Under the pieces are notes generated by a model that did no database searches, was not told the DNA's origin, and saw nothing but the letters and a program-made list of their open reading frames with translations. DNA of 64,000 nucleotides from Streptomyces anulatus (GTDB taxonomy: Bacteria > Actinomycetota > Actinomycetes > Streptomycetales > Streptomycetaceae): positions 372,001-436,000 of the forward strand of contig NZ_BMVK01000003.1 of the NCBI RefSeq assembly GCF_014650675.1, given 5' to 3'. Shown here piece after piece: positions 16,777-31,737 of the stretch (its first letter is position 1; each line of letters opens with the position of its first letter). The position numbers and the translations under genes were made by a program.

Positions 16777-16911
16777 TCACACACCCGAACCTGCGGGCAC
16801 GGAGTCGGTCGCCTCCGTCCACAGATCCTGCTCGGCGCGATCCGCCTGGATCTGGCGGTACACGAGGAGCCCGCCGATGGCGGCCAGTGCGACCAGGAGA
16901 AGCTTCTTCAC
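16777..16911 (-). CDS. DLW-39 family microprotein
   Basis: A 44-residue protein. An N-terminal hydrophobic helix (KKLLLVALAAIGGLLVY) is followed by a charged tail with the family's signature AEQDLWTEATD. The DLW-39 family is a conserved actinobacterial small-protein family of unknown function, named for this motif. The GTG start has GAGG 7 nt upstream. It would be a single-pass membrane peptide with the motif exposed. Two hairpins follow its stop. Confidence 0.85.
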   Translation of the reverse strand: MKKLLLVALAAIGGLLVYRQIQADRAEQDLWTEATDSVPAGSGV

Positions 16912-17202
16912 CGCGCGACCTCGTCTTTCCTTGGCGTAAGGGCCTTCTGTCGCCGACTATACACACCGGCCGATACCGATCGGTGACCTGCCCGGACCCC
17001 CGGAGCACCCCCTCCACGGCGCCCCGAACGACCTCCCGGCACCCTCTTCCGACCGCCCGCGAGGGCCTGTCCAGCCCGGTTGCACCATACGAGTGGTGTT
17101 AATCCGAAGATCGGCGCAGAGCGGGCGTCGCTCCCCGAAATCACGGCCCGGATCCACATGATCGGAGAAGTCAGCAACCGGACCGTCCGAAAGCGAGGGG
17201 CC

Positions 17203-17580
17203 ATGAGCACCTTCCAGCCCAAGAACCTCTGGACCGCCTTCATCACCGCCTTCTTCGCCCTCCTGGCGTCGCTGGGCCTCGCCACCGCCACGGCGAGCAC
17301 CGCGAACGCCACGAACGCCGCGGCGCAGCCGAGCACCACGACCCAGGAGCACACGGCCGCCACCGCGGCAACCCCGATCGCCCCCTCGGTCCGATGGACC
17401 CTTCCGCGTGACCGGGCCCTCCCGCCCACGATGAAGCAGCGCATCCGCGCCGAGGCCCACGGCTCGTCCCCGGCCACCCGGCACCTGTCGCTCGACCCCG
17501 CGGAGACCGCCCGCACGACCGGCCCGGCCGACTCCCACCACACAGCCCCGGAAGGCGACTCCCCGGCGCCACCCCCCTGA
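17203..17580 (+). CDS. Small secreted protein, DUF6344-like
   Basis: A 125-residue product. Residues about 5-35 are a hydrophobic signal sequence (NLWTAFITAFFALLASLGLATATAS), followed by a Thr/Ala-rich stretch and a conserved-looking block LPRDRALPPTMKQRIRAEAHGSSP, then a Ser/Pro/His-rich tail. I believe the block matches the DUF6344 proteins of Streptomyces, from memory only; no function is known. The ATG follows GCGAGGGGCC. It is divergent from the DLW-39 gene, about 290 nt apart. Confidence 0.7.
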   Translation: MSTFQPKNLWTAFITAFFALLASLGLATATASTANATNAAAQPSTTTQEHTAATAATPIAPSVRWTLPRDRALPPTMKQRIRAEAHGSSPATRHLSLDPAETARTTGPADSHHTAPEGDSPAPPP

Positions 17581-17696
17581 TCCCGGCGCCCACCGCATTC
17601 CGGGGCCCCTGGTCCGGTTCACACCGGTCGGGGGCCCTTTCCACGCGCCCGGCCGCCCCGCGACGTCGGCGGCACGCACGGGTGAGAGCGAGCAGC

Positions 17697-17993
17697 TCAG
17701 CCCTGCTGCAGCGCGGCAAGGCCCTTCTGCAGGTCTTCGCTGTTCATCACCGGCTGGATCTCGATCCTCGCGCCGAGCCCCTCGAAGAGCGGCTCCGCGA
17801 TGGTGGGCAGCTGCGAACTGTCCTGCATGTCGAAGACGAAGGTGCAGCACCGTCCGCCCTCGCCGGGCCCGAAGTAGGCCGCCTCCGGCTCGAGCCGTTC
17901 CGTCATCGACTTCATGATCTCCGGCAGTGAGCCGTTCTTGATGGCCTCATTGGAGATCTGCGTGTCCATGTGAGCTCTCAGCATGACCCTCAT
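17697..17993 (-). CDS. Small ferredoxin-like-fold protein (DUF3303-like)
   Basis: A 98-residue cytosolic protein. It begins with a beta strand (MRVMLRAHMDT) and continues helix-strand-strand-helix (IKNGSLPEIMKSMTERL, CCTFVFDMQDSS, ARIEIQPVMN), which suits a Dabb-like/DUF3303 alpha-beta barrel. These usually dimerise and act on, or sense, small ligands, but no reaction can be assigned. The ATG at 17993 has GGAAGGAGC 6 nt upstream. Two neighbouring Cys (GGRCCTF) sit on the third strand. Confidence 0.65.
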   Translation of the reverse strand: MRVMLRAHMDTQISNEAIKNGSLPEIMKSMTERLEPEAAYFGPGEGGRCCTFVFDMQDSSQLPTIAEPLFEGLGARIEIQPVMNSEDLQKGLAALQQG

Positions 17994-18212
17994 GACATCG
18001 CTCCTTCCGTCCAGGGCGACCGGCGGGCTTCCGTCCGAGCTCCCTGACATTCGGTGCACCGGGACCAGCCTTCCGCGGGTGGTCCCGGCGGTGACTTGTC
18101 GTCCACCATCCAGGCTGCCCTTCGTCATGATCTGAAGCACCCGGCGCGGACGCCTCGCGCGGGCGAAATCTCTGGAAGTTCCGCTGATCGGCCCGATGTC
18201 GGCCGGATACGC

Positions 18213-18248
18213 CGAAGGCCCCCCACCGTCTCCGGTGAGGGGCCTTCG
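18213..18248 (-). terminator. Terminator of tRNA-Ile
   Basis: Long stem CGAAGGCCCC...GGGGCCTTCG with an inner CACCG/CGGTG stem, just downstream of the minus-strand tRNA-Ile gene. Confidence 0.75.
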
Positions 18249-18254
18249 TGCTGG

Positions 18255-18328
18255 TGGGGCTAACAGGATTTGAACCTGTGGCCTCATCCTTATCAGGGAT
18301 GCGCTCTAACCAACTGAGCTATAGCCCC
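18255..18328 (-). tRNA. tRNA-Ile (GAU)
   Basis: A 74-nt cloverleaf. Acceptor stem GGGGCTA/TAGCCCC with discriminator A, anticodon loop CTGATAA (anticodon GAT) between CATCC and GGATG, T loop TTCAAAT. CCA is not encoded. Confidence 0.97.
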
Positions 18329-18399
18329 GCCGCGCTGTCGCGCTGACTTCTGAAGATTAGCGCACGTCGGGGCCAGTCCCAAAATCGATACTCGGCGCG

Positions 18400-19113
18400 C
18401 TACTCGTCCTCGGCCAGCGTGAGCTCGACGCCGCCCACGAAGCCCGCCGAAAGGTTGTAGATGAAGGCGCCCAGCGTCGCCAGCGCGGTGGCCAGCACCA
18501 CGTCGATCACGGCGATGACCGAGGTGAAGATGAGCACGCGCGGCAGCGACAGGAACGACTGCAGATCGAAGCCGTTGCTCTCGTTCGAGCCGGTGGCCTC
18601 GCTGATCGTGCCGCCGACGGTCTCGAAGACGCCCATCGCGTCCATGACCATCCACAGCACCGCCGACGCCACCACCGTGCAGATGCCCAGCGCGATCGAC
18701 AGCAGGAAGCTGACCTTCATCACCGACCACGGGTCGGCCTTGGCCACCCGCAGACGGGCCTTGCGGGTACGCGGAGTGGTCCGCGCCCCCGTGCGCGGCT
18801 TGCGCGTCGCCTGAGCGCCGCCCACGCCCTGCGCACCGCCCAGCGTGCCGCCGGCCGGCTGTCCGGGGCGCTGCTGGCCGCCCTGGGTTCCGCCGCCGGG
18901 CGCCTGGTACGCCTGGGGCGGGTGGTACGGCCCCGACGGCCCCGGTGCGGGCTCACGCTCGCCGGGCAGGGGCCCGGTCGCGTAACCCTCGTACTGGGGC
19001 TGAGGTCCTCGTGTGTCCGTCACAGTGCCCCCTTGGGAGTCCGTGGCAGGGCCACGGGCACCGTTCGCTCCAGCTCCGGAAGCGGCCGAACCGGCGCCCG
19101 TGGCTCCACTCAC
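18400..19113 (-). CDS. DUF3566 membrane protein
   Basis: A 237-residue protein with a long N-terminal Gly/Pro/Gln-rich cytosolic region (about 1-115), a basic block RKPRTGARTTPRTRKARLRV, and two transmembrane helices near 140-165 and 195-225. The core around ADPWSVMKVSFLLSIALG is the DUF3566 signature. Genes of this family sit directly downstream of gyrA across actinobacteria; their job is unknown. Only 3 nt separate it from the gyrA stop, so it is cotranscribed with gyrBA, ahead of tRNA-Ile. Confidence 0.9.
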   Translation of the reverse strand: MSGATGAGSAASGAGANGARGPATDSQGGTVTDTRGPQPQYEGYATGPLPGEREPAPGPSGPYHPPQAYQAPGGGTQGGQQRPGQPAGGTLGGAQGVGGAQATRKPRTGARTTPRTRKARLRVAKADPWSVMKVSFLLSIALGICTVVASAVLWMVMDAMGVFETVGGTISEATGSNESNGFDLQSFLSLPRVLIFTSVIAVIDVVLATALATLGAFIYNLSAGFVGGVELTLAEDE

Positions 19114-19116
19114 GCT

Positions 19117-21756
<2,640 letters not shown>

Positions 21757-21803
21757 TGCTGGTCAAAGTCCTTTCGAGCTGCGGCGTCGCTGGTACGGCC
21801 GAC

Positions 21804-24322
<2,519 letters not shown>

Positions 24323-25018
24323 TCACCCGTAGGTGTCGCCCGGACCCTTGCTGCCGGGCGCCCGCAACGGCCCGAAGCGGCGCTCCGGGCCTCCCGGCCC
24401 GACCACCTTGATCATCCGTACGGTGCCCTGCCCCAGATCCGCGTTCAGCCGGGCCACCAGCTGCGGAGCCAGCAGCCGCAGCTGCGTCGCCCACGCCGTC
24501 GAGTCACAGCTCACGGTCAGGACCCGGGCGTCCGGATCGTCGTCGTACCGCAGGGGCACGCAGTGGTTCGCCAGATCGTCGCCGACGATCTGCGGCCACC
24601 GCCCCATCACCCCGCCGACCGCCGCGGGCGTCTCCCAGCCCCGCTCGGTGATCAGCCGGTTGATCGCGGAGCCCAGCGGCTGCGGATCCCGGCCGTCCGA
24701 CCGGGCGCCCGAGCGCAGCCCGCCGCCCCGACGCGCCTGCTTCTTCTGCTGCGCCGCCGCACCCCGCGCCCTGGCCTGCTCCTTCGCCGCCCGCAACGCG
24801 ACCCGCGCGAGATCGACCCCGGTCACCTCGGGCGGCTTCGACGCCCCGGAAGGCGCCCCTGAGGACGTCCCGGAGGAAGCCGAGGATGCGGCCGGATCCG
24901 GCAACGCCTCTCCCGGCCCACCGGCCCGGCCCGCGCCCTTCGCGCGAGCCGCGCCCGTACCGTTCGCACGGGAAGGCGATCCCCGTCGGCCCGCCCCGCT
25001 CTCGCCCCGGCCGGTCAT
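24323..25018 (-). CDS. dciA: DciA-like DUF721 protein
   Basis: A 231-residue protein. The N-terminal 125 residues are Gly/Ser/Ala/Arg-rich and probably disordered. The C-terminal DUF721/DciA domain runs from [24 protein letters not shown] to the end, including [17 protein letters not shown]. DciA proteins are the ancestral loaders or operators of the DnaB helicase in bacteria without DnaC/DnaI. Its start overlaps the recF stop (ATGA), so it is translated with recF; the pair fits helicase delivery and repair at forks. Confidence 0.9.
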   Translation of the reverse strand: MTGRGESGAGRRGSPSRANGTGAARAKGAGRAGGPGEALPDPAASSASSGTSSGAPSGASKPPEVTGVDLARVALRAAKEQARARGAAAQQKKQARRGGGLRSGARSDGRDPQPLGSAINRLITERGWETPAAVGGVMGRWPQIVGDDLANHCVPLRYDDDPDARVLTVSCDSTAWATQLRLLAPQLVARLNADLGQGTVRMIKVVGPGGPERRFGPLRAPGSKGPGDTYG

Positions 25019-26145
25019 ACGCGCTCCACCTCGCCCGCGGTCACCGCGTACCGCGCCCCCGCCAGCACACCCGGAACGTCCTCCGCCACCGCGGCCGTCA
25101 CGAGCACCTGCTCGCCCGGAGCCACCAGCTCCGCCAGCCGCTCACGGCGGCGGGCGTCCAGCTCGGCGAAGACGTCGTCCAGCACCAGCACCGGCTCGTT
25201 GCCCTCGGAGCGCAACAGCTCGTAACTGGCCAGCCGCAGCGCCAGCGCGTAGCTCCAGGACTCGCCGTGACTCGCGTACCCCTTCGCCGGCATGGACCGC
25301 AGACCGAGCAACAGATCGTCGCGGTGCGGGCCGACGAGGGTCACGCCCCGCTCGATCTCCTGCTTGCGGACCCCCTCCAGCGCCGCGATCAGCTGCTCGT
25401 ACAGCTCGTCGCGGGTGCGCTCGGGGCCCACGTCGTCGCCGACCGAGCTGCGGTACTCCAGCGTCACCGGACCGCCGCCCGGCGCGACGTCCCCGTACGC
25501 CTTGTCGGCCAGCGGCTGGAGCGTGGCGATCAGGTCGAGGCGCTGCGCGAGCAGCTCGGCGCCCACCCGGCCCAGGTGCTGGTCCCAGACGTCGAGCGTG
25601 GACAGATCCATCGAGCGGCCGCCGTGCCGCCGCGCCATCGCCGCGGACTTCAGCAGGGTGTTGCGCTGCTTGAGCACCCGCTCGTAGTCGGAGCGGACCC
25701 CGGCCATCCGCGGCGAACGCGCCGTGATCAGCTCGTCCAGGAACCGCCGCCGCTCACCGGGGTCGCCCTTGACCAGGGCCAGATCCTCCGGCGCGAACAG
25801 CACGGTCCGTACGATGCCGAGCACGTCACGCGGTCGGACCTGCGAGGACCTGTTGATTCGGGCCCGGTTGGCACGGCCCGGGTTCAGCTCCAGCTCGATC
25901 AGCTGCGAACGCTCGCCCTGGGTGACCGCCGCGCGGATCACCGCCCGCTCCGCGCCCATCCGCACCAGCGGGGCGTCCGAGGAGACCCGGTGGCTGCCGA
26001 GGGTGGCGAGATAGCCGACGGCCTCGACGAGGTTGGTCTTGCCCTGCCCGTTGGGCCCCACGAACGCGGTGACGCCCGGGTCGAGAGGGACCTCGACCCG
26101 GGCGTACGAGCGGAAGTCGGCCAGCGAGAGATGGGTGACATGCAT
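25015..26145 (-). CDS. recF: DNA repair and recombination protein RecF
   Basis: SMC-like ATPase of 376 residues that, with RecO and RecR, loads RecA at gaps. Walker A GPNGQGKT is at 29-36, the N-terminal LADFRSY strand precedes it, and the C-terminal signature and Walker B are visible near [31 protein letters not shown]. Length is normal. It is in the dnaN-gnd-recF-dciA leftward group. Confidence 0.97.
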   Translation of the reverse strand: MHVTHLSLADFRSYARVEVPLDPGVTAFVGPNGQGKTNLVEAVGYLATLGSHRVSSDAPLVRMGAERAVIRAAVTQGERSQLIELELNPGRANRARINRSSQVRPRDVLGIVRTVLFAPEDLALVKGDPGERRRFLDELITARSPRMAGVRSDYERVLKQRNTLLKSAAMARRHGGRSMDLSTLDVWDQHLGRVGAELLAQRLDLIATLQPLADKAYGDVAPGGGPVTLEYRSSVGDDVGPERTRDELYEQLIAALEGVRKQEIERGVTLVGPHRDDLLLGLRSMPAKGYASHGESWSYALALRLASYELLRSEGNEPVLVLDDVFAELDARRRERLAELVAPGEQVLVTAAVAEDVPGVLAGARYAVTAGEVERV

Positions 26146-26221
26146 GTGCGCCGACCTCCCGGCCTTTCTGTTCCGCTGTGTCGTGCCGTGGTGCGTGTGC
26201 TGCCGCGTTTCCCGCCGCGGG

Positions 26222-27100
26222 CTACTTCTTGTTCTCGACCGCGTGCCCGCCGAACTGGTTGCGCAGCGCGGCGATCATCTTCATCTGCGGCGAGTCGTCC
26301 TGGCGCGAGGCGAACCGCGCGAACAGCGACGCCGTGATCGCGGGCAGCGGCACCGCGTTGTCGATCGCGGCCTCCACCGTCCAGCGGCCCTCGCCCGAGT
26401 CGGCGGCGAAGCCTCGGAGCTTGTCCAGGTGCTCGTCGTCGTCGAGCGCGTTGACCGCGAGGTCGAGCAGCCAGGAACGGATGACCGTGCCCTCCTGCCA
26501 GGAGCGGAAGACCTCGCGCACGTCGGTGACGGAGTCGACCTTCTCCAGCAGCTCCCAGCCCTCGGCGTAGGCCTGCATCATGGCGTACTCGATGCCGTTG
26601 TGGACCATCTTCGCGAAGTGGCCGGCGCCGACCTTGCCCGCGTGCACGGAGCCGAAGTCACCCTCGGGCTTCAGCGCGTCGAAGATCGGCTGGACCCTCG
26701 CCACGTTCTCCTCGGTGCCGCCGTACATCAGGGCGTAGCCGTTCTCCAGGCCCCAGACGCCCCCGGAGACGCCGCAGTCGACGAAGCCGATGTCCTTGAT
26801 GCCCAGCTCGACGGCGTGCTTCTCGTCGTCGGTCCACCGCGAGTTCCCGCCGTCGACGACGATGTCGCCGGGCGAGAGCAGCTCGGCGAGCTCGTCGATC
26901 GTGGACTGGGTCGCGGCACCGGCCGGGACCATGACCCAGATGACCCGCGGGCCCTTCAGCTTGCCCACAAGCTCTTCGAGACTGTGGACATCGGCGACAT
27001 CCGGGTTGCGGTCGTAACCGATGACGGTGTGGCCTGCGCGGCGGATGCGCTCGCGCATGTTGCCGCCCATCTTGCCGAGGCCGACGAGACCGAGCTCCAT
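26222..27100 (-). CDS. gnd: 6-phosphogluconate dehydrogenase, decarboxylating (short type)
   Basis: A 292-residue enzyme converting 6-phosphogluconate to ribulose 5-phosphate and CO2 with NAD(P)H production. The Rossmann GLGKMGGNM is at 7-15, GYDRNPDV follows as the cofactor-choosing strand (Asp there fits NAD), [10 protein letters not shown] and CGVSGGVWG are substrate motifs, and [15 protein letters not shown] contains the catalytic Lys and His. It is the short, about 300-residue form, lacking the C-terminal extension of the 470-residue enzyme. Its presence between dnaN and recF is usual in Streptomyces. Confidence 0.95.
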   Translation of the reverse strand: MELGLVGLGKMGGNMRERIRRAGHTVIGYDRNPDVADVHSLEELVGKLKGPRVIWVMVPAGAATQSTIDELAELLSPGDIVVDGGNSRWTDDEKHAVELGIKDIGFVDCGVSGGVWGLENGYALMYGGTEENVARVQPIFDALKPEGDFGSVHAGKVGAGHFAKMVHNGIEYAMMQAYAEGWELLEKVDSVTDVREVFRSWQEGTVIRSWLLDLAVNALDDDEHLDKLRGFAADSGEGRWTVEAAIDNAVPLPAITASLFARFASRQDDSPQMKMIAALRNQFGGHAVENKK

Positions 27101-27261
27101 CAGAGATTCCTTAAGCGTCGTGGCGATAAGCGTCGGGGCCTTTGCGCCCAGGACCGAGCCTACGCCCGGCGGGGGACAGCACGGCGGGCCCGCTCCGCGC
27201 CGAGCGGGCCCGCCGGAAACTGCCGCGGATACGTCCCCCGGTCGGCCGGGGGATGCCGGGA

Positions 27262-28392
27262 TCAGCCGGAGAGGCGGACCGGCATGATCAGGTACTTGTA
27301 CGCGTCGTCCGCCTCGGCGTCGACGGCCGGGCGGCCGCTGAGCAGGGCGGGCTTCGTGGACGTGGTGAACGAGAGCTGGGCGACCGGGGAGTCGATCGCG
27401 CTCAGACCGTCCAGCAGGAACGTCGGGTTGAAGGCGATCGAGATGTCGTCGCCCTCCAGCACCGCGTCGACGCGCTCCACAGCCTGTGCGTCGTCACTGG
27501 AACCGGCTTCCAGGATGAGGACGCCCTGCTCGAAGCTGAGCCGTACGGGGGTGTTGCGCTCGGCGACCAGGGCCACACGCTTGACGGCCTCGACGAAGGG
27601 AGCCGTCTCGATCACCGCGACGGAGTTGAACTCGGTCGGGAAGAGCGTGCGGTACTTCGGCAGGTCGCCCTCGAGCAGCCGGGTGGTCGTACGGCGTCCG
27701 GCGCCCTCGAAGCCGATCAGACCCTCGCCCGCGCCGGAGCCGGAGAGCGCCAGGGTGACCGTGTCGCCACTGGTGAGTGCCTTGGCGGTGTCCAGGAGGG
27801 TCTTGGCGGGCACCAGGGCGACCGCCGACGCGTCGGCGTTCTCCGGCTTCCACAGGAACTCGCGGACCGCGAAGCGGTAGCGGTCGGTGGAGGCGAGGGT
27901 GACCGTGTCGCCCTCGATCTCGATCCGCACACCGGTGAGCACCGGCAGGGTGTCGTCACGGCCGGCGGCGATGGCGACCTGGGCGGCTGCCGAGGCGAAG
28001 ACCTCACCGGGGACGGTGCCCGTGGCGGTCGGCATCTGCGGCAGCGCGGGGTACTCCTCCACAGGCAGTGTGTGGAGGGTGAAGCGGGAGGAGCCGCAGA
28101 CGACCGTGGCCCGCACACCGTCGGTGGAGATCTCCACCGGGCGGTTGGGCAGGGCGCGGCAGATGTCGGCGAGCAGCCGGCCGGAGACGAGCACCGTGCC
28201 GTCCTCGTCGATCTCCGCGTCCACGGAGACCCTGGCGGAGACCTCGTAGTCGAAGCTGGAGAAGCTGAGAGCTCCGTCCTCGGCCTTCAGCAGAAGGCCC
28301 GCGAGAACGGGCGCCGGCGGACGGGCCGGGAGGCTGCGGGCCACCCAGGCCACCGCCTCCGCGAGTACATCGCGCTCCACCCGGATCTTCAC
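27262..28392 (-). CDS. dnaN: DNA polymerase III beta subunit (sliding clamp)
   Basis: A 376-residue clamp. It starts MKIRVERD and has the three-fold repeated clamp domain; the C-terminal cleft ends in YLIMPVRLSG, the partner-binding tail. It tethers the polymerase and other factors to DNA. It starts at the edge of oriC and is transcribed away from it. Confidence 0.99.
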   Translation of the reverse strand: MKIRVERDVLAEAVAWVARSLPARPPAPVLAGLLLKAEDGALSFSSFDYEVSARVSVDAEIDEDGTVLVSGRLLADICRALPNRPVEISTDGVRATVVCGSSRFTLHTLPVEEYPALPQMPTATGTVPGEVFASAAAQVAIAAGRDDTLPVLTGVRIEIEGDTVTLASTDRYRFAVREFLWKPENADASAVALVPAKTLLDTAKALTSGDTVTLALSGSGAGEGLIGFEGAGRRTTTRLLEGDLPKYRTLFPTEFNSVAVIETAPFVEAVKRVALVAERNTPVRLSFEQGVLILEAGSSDDAQAVERVDAVLEGDDISIAFNPTFLLDGLSAIDSPVAQLSFTTSTKPALLSGRPAVDAEADDAYKYLIMPVRLSG

Positions 28393-28613
28393 CGGAACCG
28401 CCTCCTGCTGTTGCTCGCTCGCCCTGCTGGCCTTCGTCGTCTGGACCGGAGCTCCCTGCCGAGGGCTGGGGAGGCTCCGGGGTCCAGTCTGACGTACGGC
28501 ACCGACAGTCGTTGCTGCTCGGGGTCAAGTCGGGCCAAGAGCTTCGCGGCGGTCGACGGTCGAGTTGTACACAGGCCCCACTTCGAAGCTGATTCCTGGC
28601 TAACTCTGGGTGG

Positions 28614-28647
28614 TAGTAGTAGTAGGCCTTGTGGATACCGTGGATAA
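28614..28647 (+). other. Candidate basal unwinding element (DnaA-trios plus boxes)
   Basis: Four TAG triplets in a row (28614-28625), then GCC, T, and two directly abutting boxes TGTGGATAC (28630-28638) and CGTGGATAA (28639-28647). This order, trios, GC clamp, DnaA boxes, matches the known bacterial unwinding system read on this strand. The strand opening would start at the trio side. Confidence 0.65.
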
Positions 28648-29261
28648 CGTCGTTTGCGCAGGTCAGCGACTGTTTTTTGTCCACCGGTCCTGTGGGTGGC
28701 GCCCGTGGACAACCGGGGCTTTCTGTGGACGGGCGAAAGTTCTGCACACCCGATGCACAGGAGGGGGCCACTTCTCCCCAGGCCTGTCCCCAGCTTTACC
28801 CACGTTCCCCACAGCCCAACCGACCACCTTGGTGTGACGCCTTTCACTCCGGGCGGTGAGAGCGTGTGTTGCGTTGCCGAACAGTGGACAGGGGTGTGGA
28901 GAAGCTGGGGACAACACGACTCAGCCTGTGGGCCGCCGGTGGACAACATCGACGGCCCCCTGTGGACGAAAATTCTGTCCACAGGCTGTGGATGAAGGTT
29001 GACCACAAATCCCCAGCCACGTGACCTGGCCTGATGGAGTATCGGCAGCGCGCCCTGTGGACGCAATATGGACAACTTCCCAGTCCCCAGGCTGTGGACG
29101 GAAGATTTCTCCCGGATCTGTGGAGAAGGGCCTCTGAGCAGCCCGTATTCGAACAGCGCGGGTCCGGCGGGGCGCTCGCCGCGGGCTTCGGACAGCCCGC
29201 TGGAGGCTCTGGACAGCCCGCTGCGAGGCCCTGGACGGTCCGCTGCGGGCCTGGAAACGCG

Positions 29262-29306
29262 AAAAAAGCGCCTGCCTCGGACCGGTGGAGGTCCGTGACA
29301 GGCGCT
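29262..29306 (-). terminator. Intrinsic terminator of dnaA
   Basis: Outer stem AGCGCCTG/CAGGCGCT and inner GGACC/GGTCC stem, followed on the minus strand by six Ts. A classic terminator, 25 nt after the dnaA stop. Confidence 0.92.
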
Positions 29307-29330
29307 CAGGGAGAAGCCCTGGAGCAGGCG

Positions 29331-31199
29331 TCAGCCGTTCTTGATGCGGTTGGTCAACTCGGTGACCTGGTTGTAGATGGAGCGGCGCTCCGCCATCAGC
29401 GCCCGGATCTTCCGGTCCGCGTGCATCACCGTCGTATGGTCGCGGCCGCCGAACTGCGCACCGATCTTCGGCAGCGAGAGGTCGGTCAGCTCGCGGCACA
29501 GATACATGGCGATCTGGCGCGCCGTCACCAGGACCCGGCTGCGCGAGGATCCGCAGAGGTCGTCCACGGTGAGGCCGAAGTAGTCCGCGGTCGCCGCCAT
29601 GATGGCCGGCGCGGTGATCTCCGGCGCCGACTCCTCGCCGCCCGGGATCAGGTCCTTCAGAACGATCTCGGTCAGCCCGAGGTCCACCGGCTGCCGGTTC
29701 AGGGAGGCGAAGGCGGTCACCCGGATCAGGGCGCCCTCCAGCTCACGGATGTTGCGCGAGATCCGCGAGGCGATGAACTCCAGGACCTCCGGCGGGGCGT
29801 TGAGCTGCTCCTGCACCGCCTTCTTCCTGAGGATCGCGATCCGGGTCTCCAGCTCGGGCGGCTGGACGTCGGTCGTCAGACCCCACTCGAAGCGGTTGCG
29901 CAGCCGGTCCTCCAGCGTCACCAGCTGCTTGGGCGGCCGGTCCGAGGAGAGCACGATCTGCTTGTTCGCGTTGTGCAGCGTATTGAAGGTGTGGAAGAAC
30001 TCCTCCTGCGTCGACTCCTTGCTCGCCAGGAACTGGATGTCGTCGACCAGCAGGATGTCCACGTCGCGGTAGCGCTTGCGGAAGGTGTCGCCCTTGCCGT
30101 CGCGGATCGAGTTGATGAACTCGTTGGTGAACTCCTCCGAGCTCACGTACCGCACCCGGGTCCCCGGGTAGAGGCTCCGCGCGTAGTGCCCGATGGCGTG
30201 CAGCAGGTGGGTCTTGCCGAGCCCCGACTCCCCGTAGATGAAGAGGGGGTTGTACGCCTTCGCGGGCGCCTCGGCGACGGCGACCGCCGCGGCGTGCGCG
30301 AACCGGTTGGACGCCCCGATGACGAAGGTGTCGAAGAGGTACTTCGGGTTCAGCCGGGCGTGCGGCTCACCGGGACCCGGCGCGGGAGCCGGCTGGGCGC
30401 CCATCGGGCCGGGGACCGAACCACCGGTCCGGCCGGGACCGTGGCCGCCCTGGCGGGGCCCCTGGTCCTGGCGGTCGGGGCGCTGCTGCTCGTACCCCTG
30501 GTGCTCGGGAGGCCCCGACCGGTAGTCGTGCTGCGGCTGCTGGGGGCGCCCGGTGCCGTACGGCTCGCGCCACTGCTCCGGGGCCTGCTCCCGGTACTGC
30601 TCGTTCTCACGCTCCCGGTACGACTCGCTCTCGCGGTACGGCTCGCCGGAGGGCTGCTCGCGGTCCTGGTAGCCGCCGTGCCTCGGCTGCTGCCAGGAGA
30701 GGTCCTCCTGGGTGCGCGGCCAGGCGCCGGGCTCCGGGCGCTGCTGCTGGTAGTCGGGGTAGGCCGGCCGGGCCGTCGGCATCCCGTCGTCGGAGGGCCG
30801 GTGACCGTAACCGTCGTACGCGTCGCCCCGCGGAGCGTCGTCACGCTGCTGCGCCGGGTAGCGGTGGCCCTGCTGGCTCTGATGCGACTGGTGCATCGGG
30901 GGCGCCGGCGGGGAGGGCGGTTCGCCCGCGGAGTCGTCGACGGTGATCGCGATCCGGATGGGGCGGCCGCACTCGCGGGTCAGGGTCTCGCTGATGAGCG
31001 GCGCGAGCCGGCCCTCCAGGACGCGCTTGCCCCATTCATTGGGGACGGCCAGCAGTGCGGTGTCGGCGACGAGTGCCAGGGGCTGGCAGCGCTCGATCCA
31101 CTGCTTGTCCTTCGGCTCGATGCCCTGCTGACCCTCCCCGAGGAGTTGTTCCAGCACTCGCGGCCACACTGCGGCAAGATCGGCAGGTACGTCAGCCAC
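29331..31199 (-). CDS. dnaA: Chromosomal replication initiator protein DnaA
   Basis: A 622-residue initiator that binds the oriC boxes, opens DNA and recruits DnaB. Domain I is about 1-95; domain II is an unusually long Pro/Gln/Arg/Tyr-rich linker, as in Streptomyces; the AAA+ domain has Walker [10 protein letters not shown] and Walker B LLVDDIQF; domain IV has the recognition motif [10 protein letters not shown]. The GTG at 31199 ([13 protein letters not shown]) fits family starts; the frame is open 36 codons further up. The ribosome site is weak (GAGAGAGC), so translation may be limited. The leader contains a perfect DnaA box, suggesting autoregulation. Confidence 0.98.
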   Translation of the reverse strand: MADVPADLAAVWPRVLEQLLGEGQQGIEPKDKQWIERCQPLALVADTALLAVPNEWGKRVLEGRLAPLISETLTRECGRPIRIAITVDDSAGEPPSPPAPPMHQSHQSQQGHRYPAQQRDDAPRGDAYDGYGHRPSDDGMPTARPAYPDYQQQRPEPGAWPRTQEDLSWQQPRHGGYQDREQPSGEPYRESESYRERENEQYREQAPEQWREPYGTGRPQQPQHDYRSGPPEHQGYEQQRPDRQDQGPRQGGHGPGRTGGSVPGPMGAQPAPAPGPGEPHARLNPKYLFDTFVIGASNRFAHAAAVAVAEAPAKAYNPLFIYGESGLGKTHLLHAIGHYARSLYPGTRVRYVSSEEFTNEFINSIRDGKGDTFRKRYRDVDILLVDDIQFLASKESTQEEFFHTFNTLHNANKQIVLSSDRPPKQLVTLEDRLRNRFEWGLTTDVQPPELETRIAILRKKAVQEQLNAPPEVLEFIASRISRNIRELEGALIRVTAFASLNRQPVDLGLTEIVLKDLIPGGEESAPEITAPAIMAATADYFGLTVDDLCGSSRSRVLVTARQIAMYLCRELTDLSLPKIGAQFGGRDHTTVMHADRKIRALMAERRSIYNQVTELTNRIKNG

Positions 31200-31580
31200 A
31201 AGGCACGCTCTCTCGCATGTCCCACGAATGTGTGGTTCTCGGGACGGGATGGGTCGGGTCGGGTGAGGCCCGGCAGTCGGGAAGGAAAAGAACCGGAGTT
31301 CAGCCACGGTAGTCAGGCCGACCCGCGTGGTTCAAGTTGTTGTCCACAGGCTGTGCACAATGAGGGGTCACGCACAGCCGGTTTGACCGGATGGCGTAGC
31401 CGCGCGTACCGTGACCAGGTCGAGTTGTCGATGGCTGCTGCCGCCTGCCTCCGATGGGCAAAGATCACGATCTGTGATTGTGAAGCGGTGCACTAAGGCG
31501 TTTACGCGAGTTCCTCGTGGGCGCACGGTGACAGCCAGGCGATGTCCCGCCAACACACGAATCATTTCTGGAGCCCCCGA
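31200..31580. other. dnaA-rpmH divergent promoter region
   Basis: A 381-nt gap between two diverging essential genes, holding promoters for both. It contains two DnaA boxes (see next entry). No gene is seen in it. Confidence 0.7.
31340..31360. promoter_or_regulatory. DnaA boxes in the dnaA leader
   Basis: Perfect consensus TTGTCCACA at 31340-31348, followed by TGTGCACAA (31352-31360), one change from the reverse consensus; centres are 12 bp apart in opposite orientation. They lie about 140-160 nt upstream of the dnaA start. Consistent with DnaA repressing its own promoter. Confidence 0.8.
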
Positions 31581-31718
31581 GTGAGCAAGCGCACCTTCCA
31601 GCCGAACAACCGTCGTCGCGCCAAGACCCATGGCTTCCGGCTGCGCATGCGTACCCGTGCCGGCCGTGCGATTCTCGCGAACCGCCGTGGCAAGGGCCGC
31701 AGCAGCCTGTCCGCCTGA
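31581..31718 (+). CDS. rpmH: 50S ribosomal protein L34
   Basis: A 45-residue protein starting at GTG with [19 protein letters not shown], the L34 signature, and full family length. First gene of the rightward rpmH-rnpA-yidD-yidC group. Confidence 0.98.
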
Positions 31719-31737
31719 TCGCTAACAGGTCCATGAC

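Larger units (their letters stand above)
28393..29330. other. oriC: Chromosomal replication origin oriC
   Basis: A 938-nt gene-free region between dnaN and dnaA. I count about 18 DnaA-box-like 9-mers (Streptomyces consensus TTGTCCACA). Examples with few changes: 28565 (TTGTACACA), 28630, 28639, 28677 (TTGTCCACC), 28704, 28724, 28883, 28895, 28938, 28961, 28975 (CTGTCCACA), 28987, 28999, 29056, 29067, 29093 and 29119. They occur on both strands and most densely at 28880-29130. The dnaN-side part also holds a trio element. The last part, 29262-29306, is the dnaA terminator. Confidence 0.95.
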
